From: Sphaerosporella brunnea
Lineage: Eukaryota; Ascomycota; Pezizomycetes; Pezizales; Pyronemataceae
Assembly (NCBI GenBank): GCA_008704415.1
Contig: VXIS01000042.1
Span: 124,001-188,000 of the forward strand
Direction: 5' to 3'
DNA: 64,000 nucleotides
In this document: positions 1 through 10,439 of the stretch, one piece after another
How the letters are laid out: each line of letters starts with the position of its first letter
How positions within the stretch are numbered: position 1 is the stretch's first letter
Translations under genes and position numbers: made by a program
The notes under the pieces: model-generated
Told to the model about the DNA's origin: nothing
The model's input: only the letters and a program-made list of their open reading frames with translations
Database searches by the model: none

Positions 1-34
1 GACCACCACCACCTCCACCACCACCGCGGCCACA

Positions 35-1035
35 ATGGGCCTCTCCTTCCCGGCCGCGACTTTCCAGAAGCTCTCGCCCAGCTCCTACCTCCAGCGGCAC
101 CTGCAATGCACGCCTGCTACGCGGCCTTCCGGCCGCAGCCCGAGCACCTTCCGCCCAGCAACGCTGCACACAAACGCGCTGTCGCACGCGCACGGCTCCG
201 CGGTGGTGCGGACGGGCGACACGGCCGTGGTGTGTGGAGTGCGGGGCGAGATACTAGCGCTGACCAGCGGCGAGGGGAGGACGCGGGGAAGGATTGTCGT
301 TGAGCGGGTTGGCGTTGAGGACGGGGAGGATGTGGAGGTTAAGACGCACGCGCTTGTGGTGCCGAACCTTGAGCTTGGTAATTTCCTTTTTCGAACACGT
401 ATGTGGGGGGAGGCTAATGTGGGGGATGTTTAGGGACTGGTTGCAGCAGAGATTACCACCCCGGCCCGCCGACCGACTTTGCGCAGACTACGGCTGAGCG
501 ACTGAGGACCCTGCTCCTCGACACTGTCCCCCTTGTTCCCGCCACCACCCTGCGGATTGCGGATGCGGTTGGAGACGTGAAGGCGTACTGGGTGCTTTAC
601 ATCGACGTGGTCGTCATCTCGCTGGACGGAAACGTGCTTGACACCGCATGGGCGGCAATCGTGGCTGCGCTCAAGAGCGTGCGTCTCCCTGCCGCAATTT
701 GGGATCAAGACGCCGAAGCCGTTATCTGCGATCCCACCCCGGAAAACTTCCGGAGCTTGGAGCTTATGGAGGTGGGGTACACAGCCAGCTTTGTCGTGTG
801 CGAGAACGATGGGGAGGAAGGCGGAGAGAATGCAGAGAAGGAATGGGTTCTCTCCGACCCCGACGAGTTCGAAGAGCAGGTTTGCTGCGAAAAAATCACC
901 GTCGCGGTCGGCGCCGGCGGAAAAATCGTCAGGATCGAGAAAAGCGGCGGGCTGAGCGATGTGGCTAAAACGCTGCCAACTTGCATCAGCCGTGCCAGGG
1001 AGCGGTATCAGCAGTGGCATAAGATCATCTCATAG
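35..1035 (+). CDS. RRP43: Exosome complex subunit Rrp43 (RNase PH fold)
   Basis: Two exons, 35-377 and 434-1035, with a 56-nt GT-AG intron; product 314 aa. The N-terminal part (FPAATFQKLSP, then RPSGRSPSTFRP) and the block GDTAVVCGVRGEIL match the RNase PH-like core of the Rrp43/EXOSC8 branch. VPNLELG is followed across the splice by TGCS, as in that family. Known role: one of the six catalytically inactive RNase PH-like subunits forming the hexameric ring of the nuclear and cytoplasmic RNA exosome, which degrades and trims RNA 3'-5'. The ATG at 35 sits where homologues start, so the gene seems complete despite its closeness to the window edge. The intron boundary was chosen by phase and by restoring the conserved ELGTGC stretch. 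Assignment to Rrp43 rather than Rrp42 or Rrp45 rests on overall resemblance. Confidence 0.85.
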
Positions 1036-1493
1036 ACAACTACAACCCCAATAAAAGATCTCCATCCAATCCAACAATCAATCAATCAATCAATCCATCA
1101 ATCCATCAACTAATCAATCCATCAATCAATCAATTGACTTTGTCCCCAAATACCCTCCCCCCCCCCCTCGATTCGATTTCTTGCCTGCTGATATGTATCT
1201 ACACTCGAAGGGCTCCGAGGTTGTTGTTTTTGTTGTCTGCAGCCTGCAGGTACCAAGCGCATGCATAACCATAATCGGCTGTCCCGCGCGGCAGCAAAGA
1301 AAGAAAGAAAGAAAGTGAAGCTCAGGGTAGACTCTAGAGTCCAATTCGCTGGCCGTCACATTAAAAAACTGCTCTAACAACGGGTCACAAGCCAGCCCCG
1401 GACGTCATTGATGTCACCTGCTGGCTAGTGGTGGCAGGTATCAACGCAACCCGCATCACCACCACCACCACCACCACCACCACCACAATCACC
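1036..1493. other. Intergenic stretch with ATCA microsatellite
   Basis: No gene seen. It holds a degenerate (ATCA)n tract at about 1075-1133, a C-run near 1160, an AAAG run near 1303, and a (CAC)n tract at about 1458-1487 directly before the next start codon. A similar (ATCA)n tract occurs at 2860-2895. Confidence 0.6.
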
Positions 1494-1880
1494 ATGCCCC
1501 TCCTATCCCTCCCCCCCGAGCTCCTCCTCCAAATCATTGCCCTCTCGCCCAGCCTTAGCGCCTACCTCTCCCTCCACGACACCTGCCGCACGCTGCGAGA
1601 TTTCTGCCGCGCCGCCTACCCCTCGGGCAAAGGCCTGGCGCAGCTTCTGCGGCGCGAGCGCGCGGCCGATGCCCACCTCGACATCCTGTGCGCGATCGAC
1701 TTCCTTCCGAAGCTGGGGGATGAGCAGCTGCGAGAGCTGAGTTTGGGACAGTGGGAACGCATGAAGAGACATAGGCCTCGGTCGAGGCGGTATGTGTTTA
1801 CGTGGCGCACTTGGGGGATGGAGGGACGCCGCACGGCCGAGACGACCATGCCGCTTTGTCAGTTTAGGCTTAGGGGTTGA
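1494..1880 (+). CDS. Small F-box-like protein (copy 1)
   Basis: Intronless, 128 aa. The start is placed at 1494 because the in-frame sequence upstream is only a (CAC)n repeat encoding Thr, and because MPLLSLPPELLLQII then lines up with the start of the paralogue at 2907-3290. LLSLPPELLLQI with the following helices (LSLHDTCRTLRDFCRAAYP) resembles the N-terminal F-box motif that binds Skp1 in SCF ubiquitin ligases. The rest (LLRRERAADAHLDILC, then LGDEQLRELSLGQWERMK) is shared with the paralogue but not with any domain I recognise. The C-terminus after about residue 95 diverges. Function unknown; substrate recognition by an SCF complex is only an inference, and no repeat domain for substrates is visible. 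Confidence 0.6.
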   Translation: MPLLSLPPELLLQIIALSPSLSAYLSLHDTCRTLRDFCRAAYPSGKGLAQLLRRERAADAHLDILCAIDFLPKLGDEQLRELSLGQWERMKRHRPRSRRYVFTWRTWGMEGRRTAETTMPLCQFRLRG

Positions 1881-1959
1881 AGCAAGCAGGAGGGGAGTAC
1901 TTGATGATCGAAATTGATAGCTGATGATCATCTATGAGAGCGGTGGAACATCATCAGTC

Positions 1960-2691
1960 TTACTCCATCGCAGCTTCGTCCTTCACCATCTGCTCATTGT
2001 TGACCACTGCCTCCTCCTCCTCCTCCTCCTCCTCCTCCCCCCCATCATCCTCATCCTGCTCCCTCTCGTACGGAACCTCCCCATCAAACATAACCGTCTT
2101 CAAAACGCTTACATCTTTCTTCTCCCCACTCTCCTCCAACGTCTGTGCCATCCTCCGTCTCCTTCTCCTCCTAGCCTCACCCGAACAATCCACACCTCCC
2201 TCCTCATCATCATCCGAGCTGTCCAGCTCCCAAATAAACGGAGCGTTGCTCCTATCGCCCGGGCCCTGATACTCCGGGTCCCGCGGTAACCGCTTCCGCG
2301 GCCTCACACCCACCGGTAAGCGCAGGGCCACCTGCCAGTCCACAGAGTCGTCGGAGTCGTCGGAGAGGTACTCGGGCCCGTGGAGCTTTTGCTTCTTGGA
2401 CTTGAGGCGTGAGCGTCGGGCAGCGTAAGCGGCGTTGTAGGCGGTGTGGAGGTCTTCGAGGTCGCGGGAAGTGCGGGAGAAGGTGGGGAGGTTGCGGGGG
2501 AACTCGGGGTTTGGGGTGGGCGCGGGAGCTGGCGATGAGTGAGGAGAGTGCTGTCTTTTGTGATGCTTACGCGGGCTGTTGCTGCGTGGCGAGACAAAGG
2601 TGTGCGTGCGCTTTCTTGCTGGACGGATCTCCGCGGTGGAGGGGTCATTGATGTTTGGTGAGTCGTTGCTGCCGGGTGTGGGGGTAGCCAT
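1960..2691 (-). CDS. Hypothetical acidic, basic-patch nuclear-type protein
   Basis: Single open frame of 243 aa from the ATG at 2691 (context CACCATGG). I recognise no family. The N-terminal third is Ser/Pro/His/Lys-rich and disordered, with RKRTHTF and SPRKHHKRQ patches that resemble nuclear localisation signals. The middle holds YNAAYAARRSRLKSKKQKLHG and YLSDDSDDSVDWQVALRLPVG, the most protein-like and probably conserved part. A WELDSSDDDEEGG segment is followed by RRRRRRRMAQTLEE and a long Glu run near the C-terminus, encoded by a CTC/CTT microsatellite at about 2009-2040. It lies between two inverted F-box-like paralogues. A chromatin- or RNA-associated role would fit the composition, but this is inference only. 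Confidence 0.55.
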   Translation of the reverse strand: MATPTPGSNDSPNINDPSTAEIRPARKRTHTFVSPRSNSPRKHHKRQHSPHSSPAPAPTPNPEFPRNLPTFSRTSRDLEDLHTAYNAAYAARRSRLKSKKQKLHGPEYLSDDSDDSVDWQVALRLPVGVRPRKRLPRDPEYQGPGDRSNAPFIWELDSSDDDEEGGVDCSGEARRRRRRRMAQTLEESGEKKDVSVLKTVMFDGEVPYEREQDEDDGGEEEEEEEEEAVVNNEQMVKDEAAME

Positions 2692-2859
2692 GGTGATGGG
2701 GGACGGAGTGGTGGTGTGGTGGAGGAAGAGGAAGAGGACTCTTCATCGCCGCGGGGAGTCATGACTATATAGAGTTTGAGGTTGTGAAGAAAGAAAGCAA
2801 AAGAGCAGAGCAGAGCAGAGAACCCCATCCAACAATCTCTCTCCTCCACAAAGAATACT

Positions 2860-2895
2860 ATCAATCAATCAGTCAGTCAATCAATCGATCAATCA
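2860..2895. repeat. ATCA/GTCA microsatellite
   Basis: Degenerate tetranucleotide repeat between the acidic protein gene and F-box-like copy 2, similar in sequence to the tract at 1075-1133 beside copy 1. Confidence 0.7.
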
Positions 2896-2906
2896 CCTCC
2901 CCCCTA

Positions 2907-3290
2907 TTAACAACCCCCCACCAGCGCCCAATCCCACCACCACCTCCACCGTCTCCTACGCCCCTTCGGCTCGCGCCGCTCCACCTCATCCCTAAAAAGC
3001 GCCCTATAAGCCTCGACCTTCAGCCTCCTCCAGCGGCCCCAGGTGATAGCGCCCAGCTCCTCCTCACCAAGCCCCGGGAACATCTGGATCTCGCAGAGGA
3101 TGTTGAGATCGGGATCGCAGTCACGTTCGCGGCGGAGGAGAAGCTGCAGGCCGTGGCCGTGCGGGTATGCGGCGCGGCAGAGGCGCCGGAGGTACGCGCT
3201 GGTGTCAAACAGTGCCAGGTAGGTGCTGAGGTTTGGGGAGGAGGTGATGATTTTCAGGAGCAGTTCCGGGGGGAGGGAGAGGAGGTTCAT
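2907..3290 (-). CDS. Small F-box-like protein (copy 2)
   Basis: Intronless, 127 aa, ATG at 3290. It is a clear paralogue of the gene at 1494-1880: LLSLPPELLL at the start, CRAAYP near residue 40, LLRRER near residue 53 and LGEEEL near residue 75 are shared at matching positions and the lengths agree. The N-terminal block again resembles a Skp1-binding F-box. The C-terminal tail is Arg/Trp-rich (RRRRWRWWW) and differs from copy 1. The two copies are in opposite orientation about 1 kb apart. Ubiquitin-ligase adaptor function is inferred from the F-box resemblance alone. Confidence 0.6.
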   Translation of the reverse strand: MNLLSLPPELLLKIITSSPNLSTYLALFDTSAYLRRLCRAAYPHGHGLQLLLRRERDCDPDLNILCEIQMFPGLGEEELGAITWGRWRRLKVEAYRALFRDEVERREPKGRRRRWRWWWDWALVGGC

Positions 3291-3674
3291 TGTTGCGGTG
3301 GTTGAGATATGATGTTGCTGGTGAGCTCACGGTGGTTCTGTGTAACGTATGGTATCATTACCATTATCTCAGCTGGCTAGTAAAAGTAGCCTCCCCCCCA
3401 AATCGTGAATGCAGTAAAAACGCCAAAACCCCTAGTGGCCGAAAGGAACGAAAACAAACAGATGAAGAAAGAGACGAGACGGTTATCAATAGGTAAATCA
3501 CTGGATCATACTGAACACCGGACTTCAAACGCAGCCAAACGCACCAAGTGAAAACAGAAAGCACATCAACACCCACAAATCATGGGATCCAGTGCAAGGG
3601 GTAAGAACTACCGGAACCCAGGAAACACCGCACGCATCGCTCGACGGACTGAGGATGGCAATTAATATTTCCGT
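3291..3674. other. Intergenic, nothing recognised
   Basis: Upstream region of F-box-like copy 2 and 3' side of the RING gene. No further gene or repeat seen. Confidence 0.5.
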
Positions 3675-5112
3675 TCAAAGGAGGATTGGGGAAGGCTCAC
3701 ATTTCCCTCTTCTGACACCCTCGTCTTCTACATCCGATGCCGGCGCCGCAACGCTCCTCCTCTCCCTCCTCGAAGCTGGGGGTCTATTCCGCATTTCCAC
3801 GTTCCCCCTCACCGCCCTATTGTTGGCTCTTCTGGTTTCAATGTCCCCCCAAAGTATCGTTGTAATACCCATCAACCACGCTGGCGTTGGATCCCTAGAC
3901 CCGCCCTGCGCAGCCTCCCGTTCGGCACGCTCTCGCTGCCGCCGGAGGTACCGTTCCCGCCTCACTGTACGATTGGTGAGTTGTTTAGGAAGATAGCCCT
4001 TCGGCAACGCGCTGCTCTTGCATAGCGGGCATAGACTGCTCTGCTGCTCCAAGAAGCCATCGATGCAGGCAGGGTGGTATATGTGCTTGCAAGGTAACTC
4101 TCTGACGGTTGTGCCATCCACCACGAAGTCTTCCAAACAGATGGAGCAGCTCTGCTGCGAATAACCGTCATCTTTGTCCAACGTGAACGGGCGTAATGGG
4201 AACTTGTCCAGGATTCTCCGCGGAACTGTCAGCCGCTTTATGCCAAGGGCCTCAAGGTCCACCTCGCCAGCCATCACTCTCCTCCGCAGAGAGCGGCGAC
4301 GCCGGTATTGCAGGAGGTGCATAGACAGCGAGGTCAGGCCGAGGATCAAAACGAGGACTGCCAGAACTATAAGAAGGAAAAGCCACAAACCCGGCAGCGG
4401 CGCAGGACGGCCCGTGCCCACCTCGACGAAGATGCGCGCGCGTCCCGTCGTGTTGTGGATGTCGTCGAGCAAGCTCTTGTTGGTAGCGTACTCCGTGTAC
4501 CGGTCCATCAAAAAGGCTCCCTCACGCCCGCGCATGCCGTAGATGGGGAAGTTGTAATCGCGCAGTTTGATGCCGCCCCAGTAGTGATTGCCAGCTCCCG
4601 GAATGGAGTCGATGTAGTCCAGCGTGTAGAAAAAGAAGCCACTGATATCGGCGCGGTCGTCGCGGGCGCGGTCCAGAAACTCCGTGTTGCAATCCGGGAC
4701 CCATGGAGCGAATCCGATGACATGCAATTGGACGTTTGAAGTTTTCGAAAGGTCATCGACGAGCGAGGTCGTCGGCAGCTCAGAGATGTTGCGGCACCGT
4801 GAATTCGCCAGTAGCTCTGGGAAGTGTAGCGTCCCCATGATATCGTCTCCGCTATTTGCCCCCGCGGTGAACAGGGTTATGACGTTGGGCTGTTCCACAT
4901 CGAGCGAGAACGATTGCGCACCAGGCTGCGCGCTCAAGATGTCTTCGGGACTCGCTGAGGGCGCGGGCACTGAATTTACGTCGACAGTGGGGAAGACTAG
5001 AACCGACGCCTGGATTCTCTCTGCGGCTACGTGTTGTGAGCTCGGGTCGGAGAGTTCGCGATGGCAACGTCAAGGGGAGAAGGAGAGGAAGGATGAAGGT
5101 GAGCGTACACAT
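3675..5112 (-). CDS. PA-TM-RING type E3 ubiquitin ligase
   Basis: The frame is open from about 5000 down to the stop at 3675. In order: a luminal region with a PA-domain-like stretch (GFAPWVPDCNTEFLDRARDD, then a hydrophobic FFFYTLDY), one transmembrane helix (LWLFLLIVLAVLVLILGL), a basic RRRRSLRRR stop-transfer segment, and a RING-H2 finger. The finger runs CSICLEDF, LPCKHIYHPAC, LCPLCK, with all eight C3H2C3 ligands present. A basic Arg-rich tail follows. Such proteins sit in endosomal or vacuolar membranes and ubiquitinate membrane cargo. The 5' end is uncertain: the frame has no ATG near its beginning. A signal-peptide-like start at 5112 (MCTLTFILPLLLPLTLPS) lies just upstream in another frame and joins in phase if 4997-5030 is a 34-nt intron (GTAGCC to CTAG), giving 467 aa. 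The donor is weak, so this join is tentative; the RING and TM parts are secure. Confidence 0.75.
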
Positions 5113-6014
5113 TGCCGCGTCTAGTCGGGAGCAGGAAGATCTTGATCTCGTGGCGGGAAGTTTGGGGAAGAGTTTGGTGATGTCCTTGCTGTGGGTGGTG
5201 ACGACAAAGCTGTTGTTTCACAGCGGCAAGCTTAGCTTAGACACAGCTTGCACAATGGAGCTCGCAAGTCGGTGGTGGAGGGGTGGGGTGGGGTGGTGTG
5301 GAGGGTGGGGAGGGGAGGAGGAAGGGGGAAGGGGGGAGGGGGAAGGGGGAAGGGGGCGGGACAGAGGGCCGGGGGCGGAGGGCGGAGGGCGGGAGGTGGG
5401 GGGCGGCGTTGCTGAGGTAGGACGGGTCTGTGAAAATCCAAGGAGTCGTTGACGTTGTGAGAGTGCAGGTGCTGTCGATGGGGCTTTCCTTCTTCTTCTT
5501 CTGCCCCCGCCGATCCTTCTTCTTCTTCTTCTTCGCTCTTTCTTGTGGTGTGCAGTTCGGAGGGATCATGTCTTGGATAACTCGCAGTTAGTGGGTGAGA
5601 TGGCCGCGCTTTCTGACTCGAGACGCGGCAACTCTTACGGGCTAAGGCTGGGCGGTTTGCATTGCATGCGGCTGTGCTGGGGCTTGGTGTACTCCAGAGT
5701 AGATACTTCATATATACGGTGATTCTTTCTTTGAGCACGGTGAAAAGCACAAAGAGTTGCTCCCATAGGATTAACAGCTATGTTACAGCGGCATTGTTAG
5801 AGTATCCGTTGATTGGTGGATGGTGTTGCCTTAGTACTTAGTAATCAAATCACGTGCTCCCGGATCGCCAAGCTCTCCACGTTCGCCTCTGCGCGTGTTC
5901 TACTCTAACCAAACCCAAATCCGCAACCCCGCAACCCCCACAACCTTCAAAGCTCACTCTTCCCCCCCAAAAACACCTCATACCCCCCTCACTCCAATCC
6001 TTAAACGCGTCGCA
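5113..6014. other. Divergent intergenic region between RING and ADA3 genes
   Basis: Shared upstream region of two divergently transcribed genes. It contains a strongly G-rich (+ strand) tract at 5275-5402 and a CTT-rich run at about 5488-5540. No gene seen; open frames here follow the low-complexity sequence. Confidence 0.5.
5275..5402. repeat. G-rich low-complexity tract
   Basis: Repeated GGGGTGGGGTGG and GGGGGAAGGG units form an almost pure purine/G tract on the + strand. Many closely spaced runs of four or more G make G-quadruplex formation plausible. Confidence 0.7.
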
Positions 6015-7904
6015 ATGTCGACTAAAGGCGCTAAGGGGAAGGGCAAGTCACGTGGGGGAAGCGGCGGGAGCGGCATGACATCTCAGGGACGAAGATCACG
6101 CAGTCGCAATACGACACCCGCCTCGGGCTCTGCAGTTTCCGCCGACACCTTGGGAAGCGACTTCCCGCTGCCATCATTGTCGGCAAAGGTCACCTACGAC
6201 GATCTATTCGAGCGCCTCAAGCTCTCCGACAACCCGGGCATCCCCAGCTCGACCACCCTCGACGCGCTCCGCCAGGAGCTCATGGTGCTGAAGGACCACG
6301 CGCAGCTCCGGAGCCAGAACGCGGACAAGGCGCTGCGCATCATGCAGAGACGGATTGCAGAGCGCAGGGAGCGCGAGAAGGAGGAGCTGGTGGTGAGAGA
6401 GAACGAGCGCAAGGCGATTGAAGATGCTGAGAGGAGAGAGAAGATTAAGATGAAGAAACGAAAATCGGAATCCGACCACAAGAGACCGCTCGCGGTGGGA
6501 GCGCATGCTCCAACTAGCCAGGGCCCGCAAGGTTTGTGTTTCTTCGTGGCGAATGGAACAGCGCTCATGTTGCTTGCCATCTGTAGAAAAGAAGAAAAAG
6601 AGCAGCCCCGATGTCAGGCGCGCTTCTCCGTCCGACGACTCCGACGATGAGCATCAACCCCCGCAGCCAATGCCGTATGTGGTGTTCGAACCCTTGGAAG
6701 ACGATCCAGCAATCTATGAAATTCCAACTACTAGCAATCAAACGTCCTACGAGGACAAGGCAAGGGCATTCGCCGTGACACGTTTCCCCGGAGATGATCT
6801 TTCGAATCTTATTCCGGGAGACCCACCCCCCGACGAGGACTTTAGCAAAGCCAAGCCCAGCAACCAGGTCGCTATTAGCACCTTCAACGCTTTCATTGAG
6901 CCCTACTTCCGCCCGTTTTCTGAAGAGGACGTCGCATTCCTGCGTGAGCGCGGCGATCGAGTAACACCCTACTTGATTCCGAAGCTAGGCAGACACTACT
7001 CTGAGGTGTGGGCGGAGGAAGATGGTCCCGGTCCTTCGTTCGCATCGCCAGCTCCTCCAACCAACAGCAGCAGCAACAAGCACGCCAACCAGGCGAGAGG
7101 AAAGCCGGAAGACCTTGGCGACGAACAACTCGACAAGGAAGATGTCTCCTGCGGCCCTCTCCTCGCACGATTGTTGTCTGCATACATGCCGGAGAAGCCA
7201 GATAACGAAGACGGTGCCGGTGAGTCCTCGCAGCTCACAAACGGCGACTCCACTCCAGCCCCCAACAAGGCCTCTGTCACTTCTCTCCCCAACAGCGGCG
7301 AGGTGAACTGGAAGGTGCCTGTGGGAAAAACGGATTACTCTTCCCTTGACGACAGAATCCGTAAAGAAATGGTCTACGTCGGCCTCCTCGACCCGAACCA
7401 GGAACTAGATTTCGACAATCGCCAAGACGACGAAGTCTCAGCGCGGTTGAGAGCGCTGCAGGCCCAGCTACGCCAGCAGGCCCTCATCAACGGCGCTCGC
7501 AAGGCCAGAATTGCAGAACACCTAAAGGAGCAGCTTGCGCATCAGGAATACGCCACTATCCTCGATGATCTGGATAAACAGGTACCTTTCCTTCCCGTCC
7601 CTCATTCCCCCCATCCACATCCAGCTAACGAAATGAACAGGTTGAACAGGCCTTTGCCAAACGCAGCCGTAACATGAAAGCCAGTAAGAAGAAGAAGAGC
7701 GTCCCTAACGGGGTCGGAGTGGCTCGGGCTCATGTCGGCATCGGCGAGCAGGCGCGGCTGCTTATGGAGCGTCGCAGAAGATGGGTCGATACCATTGGCC
7801 CTGTTTTCGACAAGGATATGGGTATGCTGCCTGAGGGTAGCATATTCGGAGATCTCGAGGAGTTGGTGGAAAAGGAAAAGGCCGAAGCTGCTGAGGATGA
7901 TTGA
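6015..7904 (+). CDS. NGG1: SAGA/ADA transcriptional adaptor Ada3 (Ngg1)
   Basis: Three exons: 6015-6531, 6587-7581 and 7641-7904; introns of 55 and 59 nt; phases agree; about 591 aa. The N-terminus is Gly/Ser/Lys-rich; a conserved segment (LPSLSAKVTYDDLFERLKLS) and a charged coiled coil (residues about 100-160) follow. The second exon carries FNAFIEPYFRPFSEEDVAFLRERGD and LIPKLGRHYSEVWAEEDG, typical of fungal Ngg1. The third exon carries the C-terminal Ada3 domain (VEQAFAKRSRNMK, then RRRRWVDTIGPVF). Known role: Ada3 bridges Gcn5 and Ada2 in the histone acetyltransferase module of SAGA, ADA and SLIK. ATG 6015 was chosen over the upstream in-frame codon at 5895, because the stretch before it looks like UTR. 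Confidence 0.88.
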
Positions 7905-8364
7905 GAGTCTTCCTTCGCCGCTCCCCCATCCCTCCTCCTCTGGTGGCATAAACTTTGTGGTTTCTCTTTTCTTGTAAATGATGTGTTCTTTTGTTCCTTT
8001 TTTTTTCTTTTCTTTTCCGTTCGGGATCGGGATTGGGAGCGTGGTTCTCTTTTCTTCTTCGGCTTTTCCGATGTTCTACTTTTGTATGGTGTACATCATA
8101 TCAGTTTCGGCGTTGTCTGTGTTTTCTTTTTTTTGTTGGGTGATGTGGTTTTTACCCAGTGCTGCTGAGTTGATAAATTAACCTAAAGTTGCACATTGTT
8201 GGGGTCGTGATTGGGCACTCGCGCGCCACATCTGACTCTTCTAACGTGTGATTCCTGATGAACTCAATGCAATGATTCGCAATATTCACAATCCGAGCAT
8301 CCCCCACCAGCAGGAATCACTCCAAAGCAACGCCGCAACTATGAGCTAAAAAAAGCACGCACAT
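7905..8364. other. Convergent 3' intergenic region
   Basis: T-rich 3' UTR-like sequence after ADA3 (runs of T at about 7998-8010 and 8127-8134) facing the 3' end of CSN12. No gene seen. Confidence 0.5.
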
Positions 8365-9776
8365 CTACACTCCTGTCCCAGGAAACGCCTCCTTATTGCT
8401 CAGCACGACCATGCTCTTCTCCCTGGAGATGTACCCCCTCATGAGGCCCTTGTAGATCATCCCCGCGAGCAGACACTCGATCTCCTCTGGCTCCACCTCT
8501 TTCCTGGTACCTCCGTTCTTCCCGGCTATTGCAAACCCCATGGCTCGGCGAAAATCGTCCACGGGGATCCTGGTCTTCTTCCCGTTGATGACAAAAACCC
8601 GCCTGAACAAATTCCTGAGGGCGATATCTCTGCCGCGTTCAAGGGTGAGGTAGATCCTCCTACGGACGTACTCATCTTCGTTTTCCTCGAGGGCCTGGTC
8701 GAACGCCTGAAGGTTGCCGGTCTTGATGGTGGAGCAAATGGATTGGAAGAGGTGTTTTAGGCGGGGGTAATTGGTGAAGAGGGTGTTTGTGGGTAGCTGG
8801 TGGGTGGTCATGAGGTGCGCGGGTATCAGATAGGTCAGGATTAGCTCCTGGTTCTTGTAGCTGCCGGACTGGCACAGCTGCAGCGCGGCGTTCAGGTGCA
8901 TCTCCGCGTTCACGTAGTCTTCTTCCAGGAAGTGGATCACGCCCACATAGTAGTGGAAGGTCACCTGGTGCGATTTGGGGAAGGTGTCCAGCGGCGGCAT
9001 GTCGGTTGTTGTGGCGCCCAGCGCACGCACCACATTTTTACAGAGAGTTATGGCGTTGAGCTATCCCCATACAAGTCAGCGGGTTGGGACAAACGGGAAG
9101 GGAGAGACGGACTTTGAAGTAAGTCTTGAACAGCAAGCCGACGATGTAGTAAGTTCCCCACTTCCTGCTTTCCTCGAGCGGGGCTCTGTCGCTCAGACAC
9201 AGCGTAAACATCTTATTCAGATGCCTCGCCGCATCCTCCAGTTTATCCGCGCTCTTGCCAACACTCTTTTCCTCCTCGTCCGCGCGGATCGCAAAATCTC
9301 GCAGGTTCCGGCACGCCTCGTATAGCACCGGCAGCAACCAATTCTGCCAGCCGCTGTTGATGAACCCCCGCGACACCGTGGTGGTGTACGCACTCATCTT
9401 TGTGTATGCGCGACCCCAATAGCCGAGTTCTAAGCCACTGCCATCGTCTACCACCGCCCGCCCCGTATTTCCTCGCTCAAGCTCGCACACCACCTCCCAG
9501 AACGACACTACCACGTCAACCCATGCGCGCTGCCCGCGGTCCGTAATCCCGTTGCGGAAACTGCTGATGCCCGACAGCTCCTTCTCGACCGTCTTGCGGA
9601 TGCTGTAGTGGTTGCTCGAGTACGCGAACGAGTGGTTGTCTGGGTTTGTGGGGTTCAACAGCGACCCTAGTGCGCGCCCGTCTAGGTGCGTCAAGTAACT
9701 GCGCAACGAGGAACTGCGGGCTTGGTGAGCCGGATGGTTACAGACGGGTAGGCGAAACTTACTAGAATATAGACAT
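8365..9776 (-). CDS. csn12: CSN12-like PCI domain protein (Thp1/PCID2 family)
   Basis: Complement of exons 9763-9776, 9113-9713 and 8365-9060; introns of 49 and 52 nt; phases agree; 436 aa. The first exon is only 14 nt (MSIF plus two bases). Middle exon: EDAARHLNKMFTLCLSDRAPLEESRKWGTYY is diagnostic of CSN12 proteins and LLFKTYFK continues across the splice to LNAITLCKNVVRAL. The last exon holds FPKSHQVTFHYYVGVIHFLEEDY, LTYLIPAHLM, RRRIYLTLERGRDIALRNL and the PCI winged helix ending in FPGTGV. Known role: fungal Csn12 is described as associated with the COP9 signalosome, and family members (Thp1, PCID2) act in TREX-2 mRNA export and mRNA processing. The second intron has an atypical donor, GTCCGT. 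Confidence 0.85.
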
Positions 9777-10439
9777 GGTTTGGACGGTTTGTTTGTGACG
9801 CGTAGGTGTTGGCGGGGCAAACTGATCGAGTGCCGGGCGGGTCGTTGCAGTGGTTGGCGGGGCTTGGCGCACGTGGTTTCGTGATTGTTCGTCGCGAAAG
9901 CTTCAACAGGCAGAGATGATGATGATGATGATGATGCAGTTACAGAAGAGTATAGAGAGATTGTTTGCATATGTATCATGATCAAGCATTTTGCATTCGT
10001 TTAGAGCTGAACAGTTTATCCGTTGAAACTTGAAAACAATGGAATTCTTGCTCACGCGGTGAACAGTCGATGCTGAGACACCGGCCATATGCATCCCATC
10101 TCCATCATCCACAGCTGCGAAGAGCAGAGCAAAGTGTGTGGGGCTTTGGCGTTAGATGGTGTTTGCCGGGTAAACTCACTGTGGGCTGCGCAAGGGCTCC
10201 AGCCCTAAGCGTGTCACAGCCGCCCAGCCACGCACACACCCACGATCGCAAGCATTCAACGACAGACAGCCGCCTGCAGCACGAGCGAAAGAGTGTTCCG
10301 ACCGTATCGCCCAGCAACCAACGACCCGCGACAACACACGACCGACCGACCCCGACCGAGGATATAATCAACGTGAGTCTCCACCACCTGCCGCTTTCCC
10401 CGCCGAAATCCACGCAGATCGCTAATATTTCCCGACAGA
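9777..10439. other. Divergent promoter region of CSN12 and eL20
   Basis: Upstream sequence of two divergent genes. A short ATG/ATC microsatellite lies at about 9916-9936. The eL20 leader contains a probable 5' UTR intron (next entry). No further gene seen. Confidence 0.45.
10373..10438 (+). other. Probable 5' UTR intron of eL20 gene
   Basis: A consensus donor GTGAGT at 10373 and acceptor CCCGACAG ending at 10438 leave a single A before the ATG at 10440. Introns in the leaders of ribosomal protein genes are common in fungi. Confidence 0.5.

Noticed and set aside
2304..2864. 186-aa minus-strand frame overlapping the acidic protein gene
   Set aside because: Overlaps the better-supported frame 1960-2691 in another phase and has a Ser/Pro/Thr composition produced by frame shift of low-complexity sequence.
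5232..5750. 172-aa minus-strand open frame rich in Pro
   Set aside because: The frame is a by-product of the G-rich tract and CTT run; no start context, domain or splice logic supports it.
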